A DNA stretch of 10,691 bases from assembly GCA_017963875.1 (NCBI GenBank), contig JAGCTA010000511.1, positions 1 through 10,691 on the forward strand, given 5' to 3'. Shown here piece by piece: positions 4,827-10,691 of the stretch (positions are counted from its first letter, which is position 1; each line of letters starts with the position of its first letter). The stretch comes from Victivallales bacterium (GTDB lineage Bacteria > Verrucomicrobiota > Lentisphaeria > Oligosphaerales > Oligosphaeraceae). The position numbers and the translations under genes are program-made. Below the pieces are notes generated by a model. The model made no database searches, was not told the DNA's origin, and worked only from the letters and a program-made list of their open reading frames with translations.

Positions 4827-6913
4827 AGTTTAAGTCTCCCCAACGGCTGGATGTTGATTTCCTGGGACAGTTCCTGGAAACTCAACACTGGTAGTTCATA
4901 GTAGTCTTTTTCAATCATCTTGCGGAAATAGCGGCGAATATCGACAGATACGATGATGACAGGTTTCTGAGGAATCTTTGCCAGGTCGCCAATGGTCTTT
5001 TTGAGGACTGCCAGAATGGACCTGACGGTTGTCGGGTCCATGGCCAGATAACTGCCGCCAGAGGTCTGCCGCACGGACTTGCGAATCTTTTCCTCAAGCG
5101 TCGGGTCGAGAAGATACGCGGCCATGATATTCTGTCCGCCAGAGAATTTGTAACTGATGTATCGCGACAGTGCCGAACGGACATATTCGACAAGTAGAAC
5201 CGTGTCCTTCTCCTTCTGGCCCCATTCGATGAGCGTCTGGGTGATTCGCTTCAAGTCACGAATGCAGATGCCTTCCTGGACAAGACGCTGCAAGACGTCC
5301 GTGATTTTCTGCAATGGAAGCACGCGTTGGACTTCTTTGACAAGTTCAGGGGCCTCGCGTTCCATGTGGTCGAATAGCAGCCTGGTTTCCTGAAGCGATA
5401 GGAATTCATGGGCATATCGCCGCAGAACGCTTGAAAGATGGTAGGTCAGCACGCCGTTGAGGTTGAGGGAGCGGATGCCGCTTTCGTCAAGTTTCGGCTT
5501 GTCTTCTTCGCGGACCCAGCATGTTTCATATCCAGAAAGGAACGCTTTGCCTGTCTCGAACTTGATACCAGTCGCCGTCAGGTTGTCGGATGTTTCCAGG
5601 GCGAAGAGCCAGCCTTTTCTCAACATGCCTTCGGAGACAGGTACTTCGTTGACGAGCAGACGGTACCGCCCCTCTTTGATGGCGGGATTCAGACTCAGGT
5701 TGATGCCTGGGAAAGGCACGCCGAGGTCATGGTAGAGGGCACGGCGGATGGACATGATCTGTTCGTTCAATTCCTCGTATGTCAATGCGCCTCGGATATC
5801 CGCGTCAATATCCACGGTCAACGGAACGACCATCGAGAAGTCGTCGCCTTCCTTCTTGTGCGGTTTCGGCTGCGTGCCTTCGGACGGGGCCGCCGCCGAC
5901 AGCGGATCGGCGGCCTTGGCGCTGCGTGCGGCCTCAAGTTTGGCCCTCAGCCTCAGACTCCAGCCGATGGCCGCCACAAACAACGCCAATCCAAAAATCT
6001 GGATTTTGGGAAAGCCAGGAATCAGTCCAATGCCGACAAGCATCACTGCACCAAGGAGGATGGCCTTGGGCTGGGCGAAGAACTGGTCGATGATGTCCTG
6101 TCCTAACGGCTTGTTGTCCACATCGCCGACACGCGTGACGATGACACCTGCGGTGATGGACACCAGAAGCGCGGGAATCTGAGAGACAAGACCGTCACCA
6201 ATCGTGAGGATGGAGTATTTCTGAATTGCCTTCATGACTTCCATATCGTTCATGAACGCGCCGATGCAAATGCCGCCGACGATGTTGATGGAAGTCATGA
6301 TCAAGCCCGCGATGGCATCGCCTTTGACGAATTTCATGGCACCGTCCATGGCACCGTACAACTGGGATTCCTTACCCAGTTCATTTCGGCGGGCACGGGC
6401 GGTCTCCTGGTCAATGGCGCCCGCGCGCATGTCAGCGTCAATGGACATCTGTTTACCAGGCATGGCGTCCAATGTGAATCGTGCCGCGACTTCAGACACA
6501 CGTTCCGCGCCTTTGGCAATGACGACGAACTGGACAATGGTGATGATGAGGAAAATCACTGCGCCGACAACGAAATTGCCGCCGACGACAAAATTACCGA
6601 ATGTGTAGATGATTTCGCCCGCGTCGGCCTTCAAAAGAATCAGACGGGTTGTCGTGACGTTCAGTGCAAGACGGAAGAGGGTGGTGAACAGCAGCATCGA
6701 CGGGAAGGTCGAGAAGTTCAGCGCTCTGGGCAGATAGAGCGAAAGCATCAGCATCACTGTGGATATCATGATATTGATGGCGATAAGAAGGTCAACGATA
6801 TTCGTCGGCAACGGAATGATCAGCAGACCGATGATGAACACGACCAGCATGGCAAGCACCAAGTCGCCGAATCTGCTGAAGATATTGCTGAAATTTGTAA
6901 GTTTGGAGAACAT
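4823..6913 (-). CDS. sctV: SctV export gate protein (LcrD/FlhA family)
   Basis: SctV forms the nonameric export gate in the inner membrane and receives chaperone-substrate complexes on its cytoplasmic ring. The 696-residue length is normal for the family. Residues 1-320 hold the hydrophobic segments. The conserved RLALNVTTTRLILL is near 81-94, and the cytoplasmic FHIPEP loop is at about 135-205, with DAMPGKQMSIDADMRAG and LYGAMDGAMKFVKGDAIAG. A charged linker rich in Ala, Pro and Lys (330-358) leads to the cytoplasmic domain (about 360-696), which has the typical SLQETRLLFDHMERE and QRLVQEGICIRDL stretches. The ATG is 13 bases after the preceding gene, and I find no convincing ribosome site before it. 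The first base of the following sctD start overlaps the stop. Secretin and needle genes nearby exclude flagellar FlhA. Confidence 0.98.
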   Translation of the reverse strand: MFSKLTNFSNIFSRFGDLVLAMLVVFIIGLLIIPLPTNIVDLLIAINIMISTVMLMLSLYLPRALNFSTFPSMLLFTTLFRLALNVTTTRLILLKADAGEIIYTFGNFVVGGNFVVGAVIFLIITIVQFVVIAKGAERVSEVAARFTLDAMPGKQMSIDADMRAGAIDQETARARRNELGKESQLYGAMDGAMKFVKGDAIAGLIMTSINIVGGICIGAFMNDMEVMKAIQKYSILTIGDGLVSQIPALLVSITAGVIVTRVGDVDNKPLGQDIIDQFFAQPKAILLGAVMLVGIGLIPGFPKIQIFGLALFVAAIGWSLRLRAKLEAARSAKAADPLSAAAPSEGTQPKPHKKEGDDFSMVVPLTVDIDADIRGALTYEELNEQIMSIRRALYHDLGVPFPGINLSLNPAIKEGRYRLLVNEVPVSEGMLRKGWLFALETSDNLTATGIKFETGKAFLSGYETCWVREEDKPKLDESGIRSLNLNGVLTYHLSSVLRRYAHEFLSLQETRLLFDHMEREAPELVKEVQRVLPLQKITDVLQRLVQEGICIRDLKRITQTLIEWGQKEKDTVLLVEYVRSALSRYISYKFSGGQNIMAAYLLDPTLEEKIRKSVRQTSGGSYLAMDPTTVRSILAVLKKTIGDLAKIPQKPVIIVSVDIRRYFRKMIEKDYYELPVLSFQELSQEINIQPLGRLKL
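4836..4841 (-). promoter_or_regulatory. Ribosome binding site for the TTG start of sctD
   Basis: GGGGAG lies 9 bases before the TTG at 4826 and within the last codons of sctV. It supports a rare TTG initiation codon for sctD that is coupled to the end of sctV. Confidence 0.65.
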
Positions 6914-6926
6914 GGATTATCAATGA

Positions 6927-7310
6927 TTATGATTCTAGAAGTGCAGAACGGTATTGCTCGAACAGTTCCGTGTCGGCCAGGAGACTGTCCAGTTCATTGG
7001 CGGCTTTTACCGCCGATGGAGTATTTTTCTCACGCAGAAGACCTACGGTCTCGCGCGCTATTTGGTTAAAGCCACGTGATGTTCGCAGATTGGGAGGGTT
7101 CCCTGCCACAAGTGCGCTCATGATTTCCCCCATGATGCCTTGACCTTCGGGAAAGATGTTCGCCAACGCCTCGCTGACGGTTGTGGAGCCAGGGAGCAGA
7201 GGCTGGTCCTGATGCTCCATGGCAGCATGACCGACCTCTCCCTGTGCGTATTCCGCAACGGAGATTCCCTTGTCAAAACGAATGGATTCTGTGGTTCTTT
7301 GAATATTCAT
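6927..7310 (-). CDS. YscX-like secreted T3S protein (candidate SctX)
   Basis: The product is 127 residues, starting at the ATG that overlaps the preceding stop (ATGA) and has AGGAGG 8 bases upstream. A longer in-frame start (to 7346) would run into the chaperone gene without a better site. The N-terminal half is polar and probably disordered; the C-terminal half is helical (FNQIARETVGLLREK and LLADTELFEQYRSALLES). YscX is about 122 residues, is an early secreted substrate, contacts SctV, and lies directly before the sctV homologue in Yersinia, as here. The stretch PLLPGSTTVSEALANIFPEG can be laid next to the ALPP...LYP region of YscX as I recall it, but identity is low. The call rests mostly on position, size and helical end. 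The alternative is an unrelated small effector or translocation substrate. Confidence 0.55.
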   Translation of the reverse strand: MNIQRTTESIRFDKGISVAEYAQGEVGHAAMEHQDQPLLPGSTTVSEALANIFPEGQGIMGEIMSALVAGNPPNLRTSRGFNQIARETVGLLREKNTPSAVKAANELDSLLADTELFEQYRSALLES

Positions 7311-7693
7311 GCCAACCGCCTCCTGAAGTCTTCGGCCAGACGCCACAGTTCATTGAAGACGGTATTGATGTTGGGCAATGTCACACCCCTTTCGGGAAGC
7401 CTTGCCGCCAGCAACGCGCAGGAAGTCCTTGTCAGATATGCCACACGCAATTTGAACATGGGGCGCAGTTCAGGCTGCGCGTATGACAGCAGGCGTTTGA
7501 GTCGCTCGGGCTCATCTGGCGACGGAATCTGCATGGCAATCACAAGAGATTCAAAGGCATATTCAAAGCGTAGCGCCACGCCCGTTTCAAAGCGCAGCGA
7601 CGCGGCATTTCGGTCATTCAACTCGAAATCGCGGATGTTGATCCCTTCTCCGAATTCACGGAGAACAGCATTGAGCCATCTAGGCGCCGTCAT
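7307..7693 (-). CDS. Type III secretion class I chaperone, probably for SctW (SycN/YscB/Scc-like)
   Basis: This is a 128-residue soluble protein with the alpha-beta layout of CesT/SycE-type dimeric chaperones: an N-terminal helix (WLNAVLREFGEG), beta strands (SLRFETGVALRFEYAFESLV), further strands and helices, and a C-terminal helix (FNELWRLAEDFRRRLA). Such proteins bind the N-terminus of one secreted protein and keep it export-ready. It starts within the sctW stop codon (ATGA) behind a strong AGGAGG 7 bases upstream. That places it exactly where Yersinia has sycN behind yopN/tyeA, so the gatekeeper is the most likely client. I see only one such gene here, whereas YopN and CopN use two different subunits; a second may lie elsewhere or this one may be a homodimer. 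The family is fairly sure; the client is inferred from position. Confidence 0.75.
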   Translation of the reverse strand: MTAPRWLNAVLREFGEGINIRDFELNDRNAASLRFETGVALRFEYAFESLVIAMQIPSPDEPERLKRLLSYAQPELRPMFKLRVAYLTRTSCALLAARLPERGVTLPNINTVFNELWRLAEDFRRRLA

Positions 7694-8871
7694 TTGTTGT
7701 CCTCCTTTTCTTGTTCTTCTTGCTCGTATTCCTCTTCGACGATGCCGTCCAGATGCTCCTGGGTGACATCGATGAGGCGTAGCCTGTCCTGTTCGTTTGG
7801 AATAAGCCTGGAAGACAACTGCCTGAAGACTCCCGTGAGTTCTCGGCAGAAATCCATTCGTGCCAGCAGTGCCTCAATGCCGCATCCAGAAATGAAAGAG
7901 CCGATGTCTCCCGACGTGACGAATGGATGCTCCGTAAAATCCATGATTTTTCCAGTCATCTCTTCGCCATTCAACAAACATTTCTGGCTGAATTGCTGCG
8001 TCATCCGTGTGCCAAGCGACTCCATCTTTTCCATGACCGTCTTAAGGACCTGCACGCACTGCAAGTCCAGTATAATCCGCCGTAGTTCCTCGGGACTCTT
8101 TGACGGCATGGCACTTTGGAGGTCAACGCCGCAGCCAGCCGTCAGGAAGTCAATGGCCGATTGGAGGCCAGCGGCTCCACGCGCCCCCATGATGGAACGG
8201 AAACATTGCTGAGGCGTTGTAAAGCCGAGGACTTCCCCGCGGTACATGTCTCGCAAATCCTGCATTTCCTCTGGCGTCGTCGCGCGCGCGTTGACTTCAG
8301 AAGCGAGGTTGATGCCCGCACGTATTTCCTCGCCCTTCTCCGATAGCAGAATCTTTCTTGAAGATTCAATCAGCGTGCGGAATTCCGTCTCAGAATCGTT
8401 TAATGCCTGCTCCAGGACATCCAGCATTGCAAACTGGTGGGACGGATCGCTGGAACCTTCTTCCAGTTGTTGCAGGAACTCCCTGGGCGATGGCAATTCG
8501 CCGCTGCTCTTTGCCTGGCGGAGCATGCTCAGCATCATGCGTGTGAACTGCTCGCCTGGCATGTCGGGCAGCGTTTTCATCCAGCCTTCCAATGCCTTGA
8601 GGAACGGATTGTCCTTTCCGCGTGTCTCACCAAGTTTTCTTTCGCTGACGTTCTTCATTTCATTTTCTTCAAACTGGAAGGAGAGTTCCTCCATGGAATC
8701 CATCAGTTCGGCGATCGGGTCGGTGTCCACGACGAATGACGTACCCATAAGATAGCCCGCCTCTTTTGCAGGCGCCGCCTTTTCGGCGGTTTCCAAATGG
8801 CTCGTCTGCAAGGCCTCGTAGCGCACCGTCGAGATGGAGTTCTTCAGAAATTGTGACATGTCAAGAGGCAT
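7690..8871 (-). CDS. sctW: SctW gatekeeper (YopN-TyeA fused type, HrpJ domain)
   Basis: SctW plugs the export gate until host contact and sets the order of translocator and effector export; it is itself secreted. The product is 393 residues from the chosen ATG. It has a disordered N-terminal secretion/chaperone-binding region, a helical HrpJ/YopN body (around DPIAELMDSMEELSFQFEEN and FTRMMLSMLRQAKSSGELPS), and a C-terminal TyeA-like part with NEQDRLRLIDVTQEHLDGIV. In Yersinia the TyeA part is a separate gene; here both are in one frame, as in MxiC and CopN. The extreme C-terminus is an acidic tail (EEEYEQEEQEKED). The frame could open earlier at a TTG (8892), but the ATG at 8871 has GGAGGG 5 bases upstream and is preferred; an ATG at 8859 is possible. 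The gene overlaps the next one by ATGA. Confidence 0.9.
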   Translation of the reverse strand: MPLDMSQFLKNSISTVRYEALQTSHLETAEKAAPAKEAGYLMGTSFVVDTDPIAELMDSMEELSFQFEENEMKNVSERKLGETRGKDNPFLKALEGWMKTLPDMPGEQFTRMMLSMLRQAKSSGELPSPREFLQQLEEGSSDPSHQFAMLDVLEQALNDSETEFRTLIESSRKILLSEKGEEIRAGINLASEVNARATTPEEMQDLRDMYRGEVLGFTTPQQCFRSIMGARGAAGLQSAIDFLTAGCGVDLQSAMPSKSPEELRRIILDLQCVQVLKTVMEKMESLGTRMTQQFSQKCLLNGEEMTGKIMDFTEHPFVTSGDIGSFISGCGIEALLARMDFCRELTGVFRQLSSRLIPNEQDRLRLIDVTQEHLDGIVEEEYEQEEQEKEDNK

Positions 8872-9439
8872 TTGAACCCTCCATCCAGACAATTCCTGGG
8901 CCGTAGAAGTGAAGCATGAGATTCCTGTCGCGCTTACGTGGAATCACTATGTCGCCGAGACCGATTCGCGGGCAGAAGCCCGTTGGCGGCTTTGTCGTCC
9001 AGGCGACGGCGGACTCGATGCGCATCGTGAGAATCTCCTCTTCGCCGAGGGCGACGCGCGTCGTGCGGCTTTGGGTTGCCATGACAACCCATTCGGATTC
9101 AAGATGCGTCGAGCAAATGGCATTGCGAAAACTGAACGGAATGACACGCAGCAAATGGCCCTTTGACCGTGCTGTCGATGGCGCGACGAGCAGTTTCGCG
9201 GAGACGGCGGTCAGCGGTTCCGCGCATGTGATGTGCGTGAGGAACGGCTTTTCAGCCGAACCGCAATATGCCGCGCCCGTCAGTTCAATCAGATGCAACT
9301 TGGAGCGGTCAGGCACAAGCCAGCCCTTCAGGGAACGTGACACGCAGTTCCCCTGGACAGCCGTCGGCTGCGCGGTTCCAACGAGCCACACGCCGTCGCT
9401 GACTTTTGCAAAGCCGTTCTCTATCATTGCCTCATTCAT
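8861..9439 (-). CDS. AIM24-like (DUF124-type) protein of unknown function inside the T3S operon
   Basis: This is a 192-residue soluble protein with no signal peptide or membrane segment. It appears to be built of short beta strands. The C-terminal part resembles the AIM24/DUF124 family as I know it: a segment with EEEILTMRIESAVAWT (residues 133-148), then a run of strands ending in LMLHFYGPGIVWME (174-187), where the GPG-x-V/I-W/Y ending is typical of that family. I assign this from motif memory only. It sits between sctC and sctW, 3 bases after the sctC stop, and overlaps sctW by 11 bases, so it is transcribed and probably translated with them. The start ATG has no clear ribosome site, so coupling to sctC termination is likely. 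It does not match any of the standard Sct components. Its role is unknown; a basal-body accessory or a cytosolic partner of SctW are both guesses. Confidence 0.5.
   Translation of the reverse strand: MNEAMIENGFAKVSDGVWLVGTAQPTAVQGNCVSRSLKGWLVPDRSKLHLIELTGAAYCGSAEKPFLTHITCAEPLTAVSAKLLVAPSTARSKGHLLRVIPFSFRNAICSTHLESEWVVMATQSRTTRVALGEEEILTMRIESAVAWTTKPPTGFCPRIGLGDIVIPRKRDRNLMLHFYGPGIVWMEGSNAS
8877..8882 (-). promoter_or_regulatory. Ribosome binding site of sctW
   Basis: GGAGGG lies 5 bases before the ATG at 8871, inside the end of the preceding gene. It decides the sctW start against the in-frame TTG at 8892 and the ATG at 8859, which lies 17 bases from this site. Confidence 0.75.
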
Positions 9440-9442
9440 TGT

Positions 9443-10691
9443 TTATTGCTTTATAGCGTCTTTTTCTGCCTTCTCTTTCAGTACCTGGTCAACTTGCTCT
9501 TGTTCTTTCTTTGCCTTTTCCTTTTGGCGCTGGCCTTCTTCCCAGATTTCGCGACGCGCCTCAAGGTCCTTCTGCCATTGTTCGCGTGCATCCTTTCGAT
9601 CGGCCTTCCGCTTGGCCTTGCGCAGTTTCAGTTCCTCCTTCTTCTCGGCTAGTTTGTCGGCAGTGCTTTCCATGCGTGCCTCTTCGCGGTCCTTTCGTTC
9701 TAGATCGCGCATTTCGCGGAGTGCGTCGTCGTCCATTTTATCGTCTTCAAGTAGTTCCTCTCGTTGGATGTCGCGGTGCTGTGTTGCCTGGACTCGTGCG
9801 AGGTCCACGGTGTCGAGGTCGAGAATATACGGCGTGAGTATGAACATCCGCTGGACTGTCTCCTTCTTCTTGCCGACGCCGCCGAACAGCCAGCCGATGA
9901 ACGGAATGTCGCGGAGGTAGGGGATGCCCCAACTGACTTCCTCCTCAATGTCGCGGAGATATCCAGCCAGCAATACGCATTCGCCTTCATAGACGGCAGT
10001 CTGCGTCGTCAATGTGGAGGAACGAGTCAACGGCATCGAATCGACGGTGACCGCCTCGAAGCCGCCGTCCTGCAAAGTGACGGTCATCCACAACTGGTTG
10101 GGCTTTTCAGGGTCTGGTGAAATGACAATCCTTGGCTTGACTTGCAGGCTGGTGCCAGCCGACACTTCTTCAAGCGATGCGACTTCCGAGCCGACCACCT
10201 TGGCATGGTAACTTTGCGTGTCCGATATGGATGCGGCCATGTTGTTCATGGTCAGCAATGATGTCCTTGATATGGAGCGCGCTTTGCCTTTTTGCCTCAA
10301 GGCGGTCAGTGATGCCGACACGGAGACATGCTTGCCAATATACGAAAGTGCGCCCGCAAGCCCTTTGCCCAGCAAATCTTCAGGCGAGAACAGGTTGGCG
10401 GGATTTTGGCCTACCGCCCCGTCCATGTTGCTGCTGCCGCCTCGGATGGCCAACGACAATTGCCAATCCAGAGCGTCGTCCTTTGTCATCTCCAATGATG
10501 TGATGGCGATTTCCACAAGTTGTTGGGGAACATCCAGTTCTGCAATCAATCTCTCGTAGAGCGGCATCCGTGACGCGACATCTCGGACGATGACGGCGTT
10601 CAGGCGGTTCTCTGGCTTGATTGTCGGTTTGAAATTCTTGTCTGTGGATTCTTGATGGATATCATCGTTGTTGTCGCCGCCCTTGTCACCC
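9443..10691 (-). CDS. sctC: SctC outer-membrane secretin, 3' part (5' end outside window)
   Basis: SctC is the secretin ring that carries the injectisome through the outer membrane. The reading frame is open to the window edge, so the N0/N1 domains and signal peptide lie beyond it; about 415 residues are visible. The first segment carries the N3-type stretch NAVIVRDVASRMPLYERLI, typical of secretins. The secretin core follows, with LQVKPRIVISPD, then VLLAGYLRD and the diagnostic VSWGIPYLRDIPFIGWLF (VPxLxxIPxxGxLF class), ending at FILTPYILDLD. Beyond the core lies an unusual tail of about 120 residues, very rich in K, E, R and D, which looks like one long helix or coiled coil. Family S-domains are usually shorter. 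The stop is TAA, and the next gene starts 3 bases later. A type II or type IV pilus secretin is the alternative by family, but the operon context makes T3S certain. Confidence 0.97.
   Translation of the reverse strand, partial: GDKGGDNNDDIHQESTDKNFKPTIKPENRLNAVIVRDVASRMPLYERLIAELDVPQQLVEIAITSLEMTKDDALDWQLSLAIRGGSSNMDGAVGQNPANLFSPEDLLGKGLAGALSYIGKHVSVSASLTALRQKGKARSISRTSLLTMNNMAASISDTQSYHAKVVGSEVASLEEVSAGTSLQVKPRIVISPDPEKPNQLWMTVTLQDGGFEAVTVDSMPLTRSSTLTTQTAVYEGECVLLAGYLRDIEEEVSWGIPYLRDIPFIGWLFGGVGKKKETVQRMFILTPYILDLDTVDLARVQATQHRDIQREELLEDDKMDDDALREMRDLERKDREEARMESTADKLAEKKEELKLRKAKRKADRKDAREQWQKDLEARREIWEEGQRQKEKAKKEQEQVDQVLKEKAEKDAIKQ

Noticed and set aside
4823..6913. sctV as flagellar FlhA
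   Set aside because: The neighbours include secretin, needle, inner rod and gatekeeper genes, which flagellar operons lack.
8872..8892. TTG start for sctW
   Set aside because: It would lengthen the overlap with the preceding gene, and it destroys the role of the strong GGAGGG site that serves the ATG at 8871.
8916..9920. Plus-strand open frame of 334 codons across the AIM24-like and sctC genes
   Set aside because: It is antisense to two well-supported genes; its product is an extreme Ser/Arg/Phe-rich string, as expected from reading charged codons backwards, and it has no ribosome site.
1..10691. tRNA, rRNA, CRISPR, insertion sequence or phage features
   Set aside because: Coding sequence fills almost the whole window; I saw no regularly spaced repeats, transposase motifs or tRNA-like folds.

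Overview
The window is one stretch of a large type III secretion (T3S, injectisome) operon read entirely on the minus strand. It contains 16 genes, two of them cut by the window edges, with almost no non-coding sequence. It is a virulence-type injectisome and not a flagellum: there is a secretin (SctC), a needle subunit (SctF), an inner rod (SctI), a fused YopN/TyeA-type gatekeeper (SctW) and an SctJ lipoprotein. The small accessory proteins (candidate E, G, X and Y proteins) place it in the Ysc (Yersinia/Chlamydia-like) branch.

Order in the direction of transcription, from high to low coordinates: sctC (3' part, 10691-9443); a 192-aa AIM24-like protein of unknown role (9439-8861); sctW gatekeeper (8871-7690); a class I chaperone probably serving SctW (7693-7307); a YscX-like protein (7310-6927); sctV export gate (6913-4823); sctD inner-membrane ring with an FHA domain (4826-3558); a small YscE-like helical protein (3570-3328); a 65-nt leader with a perfect hairpin; sctF needle (3262-2942); a YscG-like TPR chaperone (2942-2562); sctI inner rod (2577-2170); sctJ lipoprotein ring (2156-1557); a YscY-like TPR protein (1560-1216); a short protein in the sctK slot (1213-839); sctL stator (851-234); and the 5' end of the sctN ATPase (232-1). 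Most junctions overlap (ATGA, TAATG or longer) or are separated by a few bases, so this looks like a single translationally coupled transcript. No promoter or terminator is visible. The transcript begins beyond 10691 and continues past position 1, where sctO/P/Q/R/S/T/U would be expected.

Together the genes encode the basal body (C outer ring, D and J inner rings), the export gate (V), the ATPase and stator (N, L), the rod and needle (I, F) with needle-subunit chaperones (E, G), and the early-substrate/gatekeeper module (W with its chaperone, X with Y). The order looks like a merger of the three Yersinia blocks: the W-chaperone-X-V run matches the yopN-to-lcrD block, D-E-F-G-I-J-K-L matches the yscD-L block, and N follows. 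This matches my general knowledge of injectisomes in the PVC group (Chlamydiae, Verrucomicrobia, Lentisphaerae), but the host cannot be fixed from this window. Moderate G+C, strong GGAGG-type ribosome sites, and GTG and TTG starts are all I can read directly.

The points most worth a second look are the AIM24-like gene inside the operon, the roughly 120-residue charged tail on SctC, an extra C-terminal domain on SctD that resembles PilP/GspC, the hairpin plus A-rich leader in front of the needle gene, and the separation of the presumed X and Y partners.
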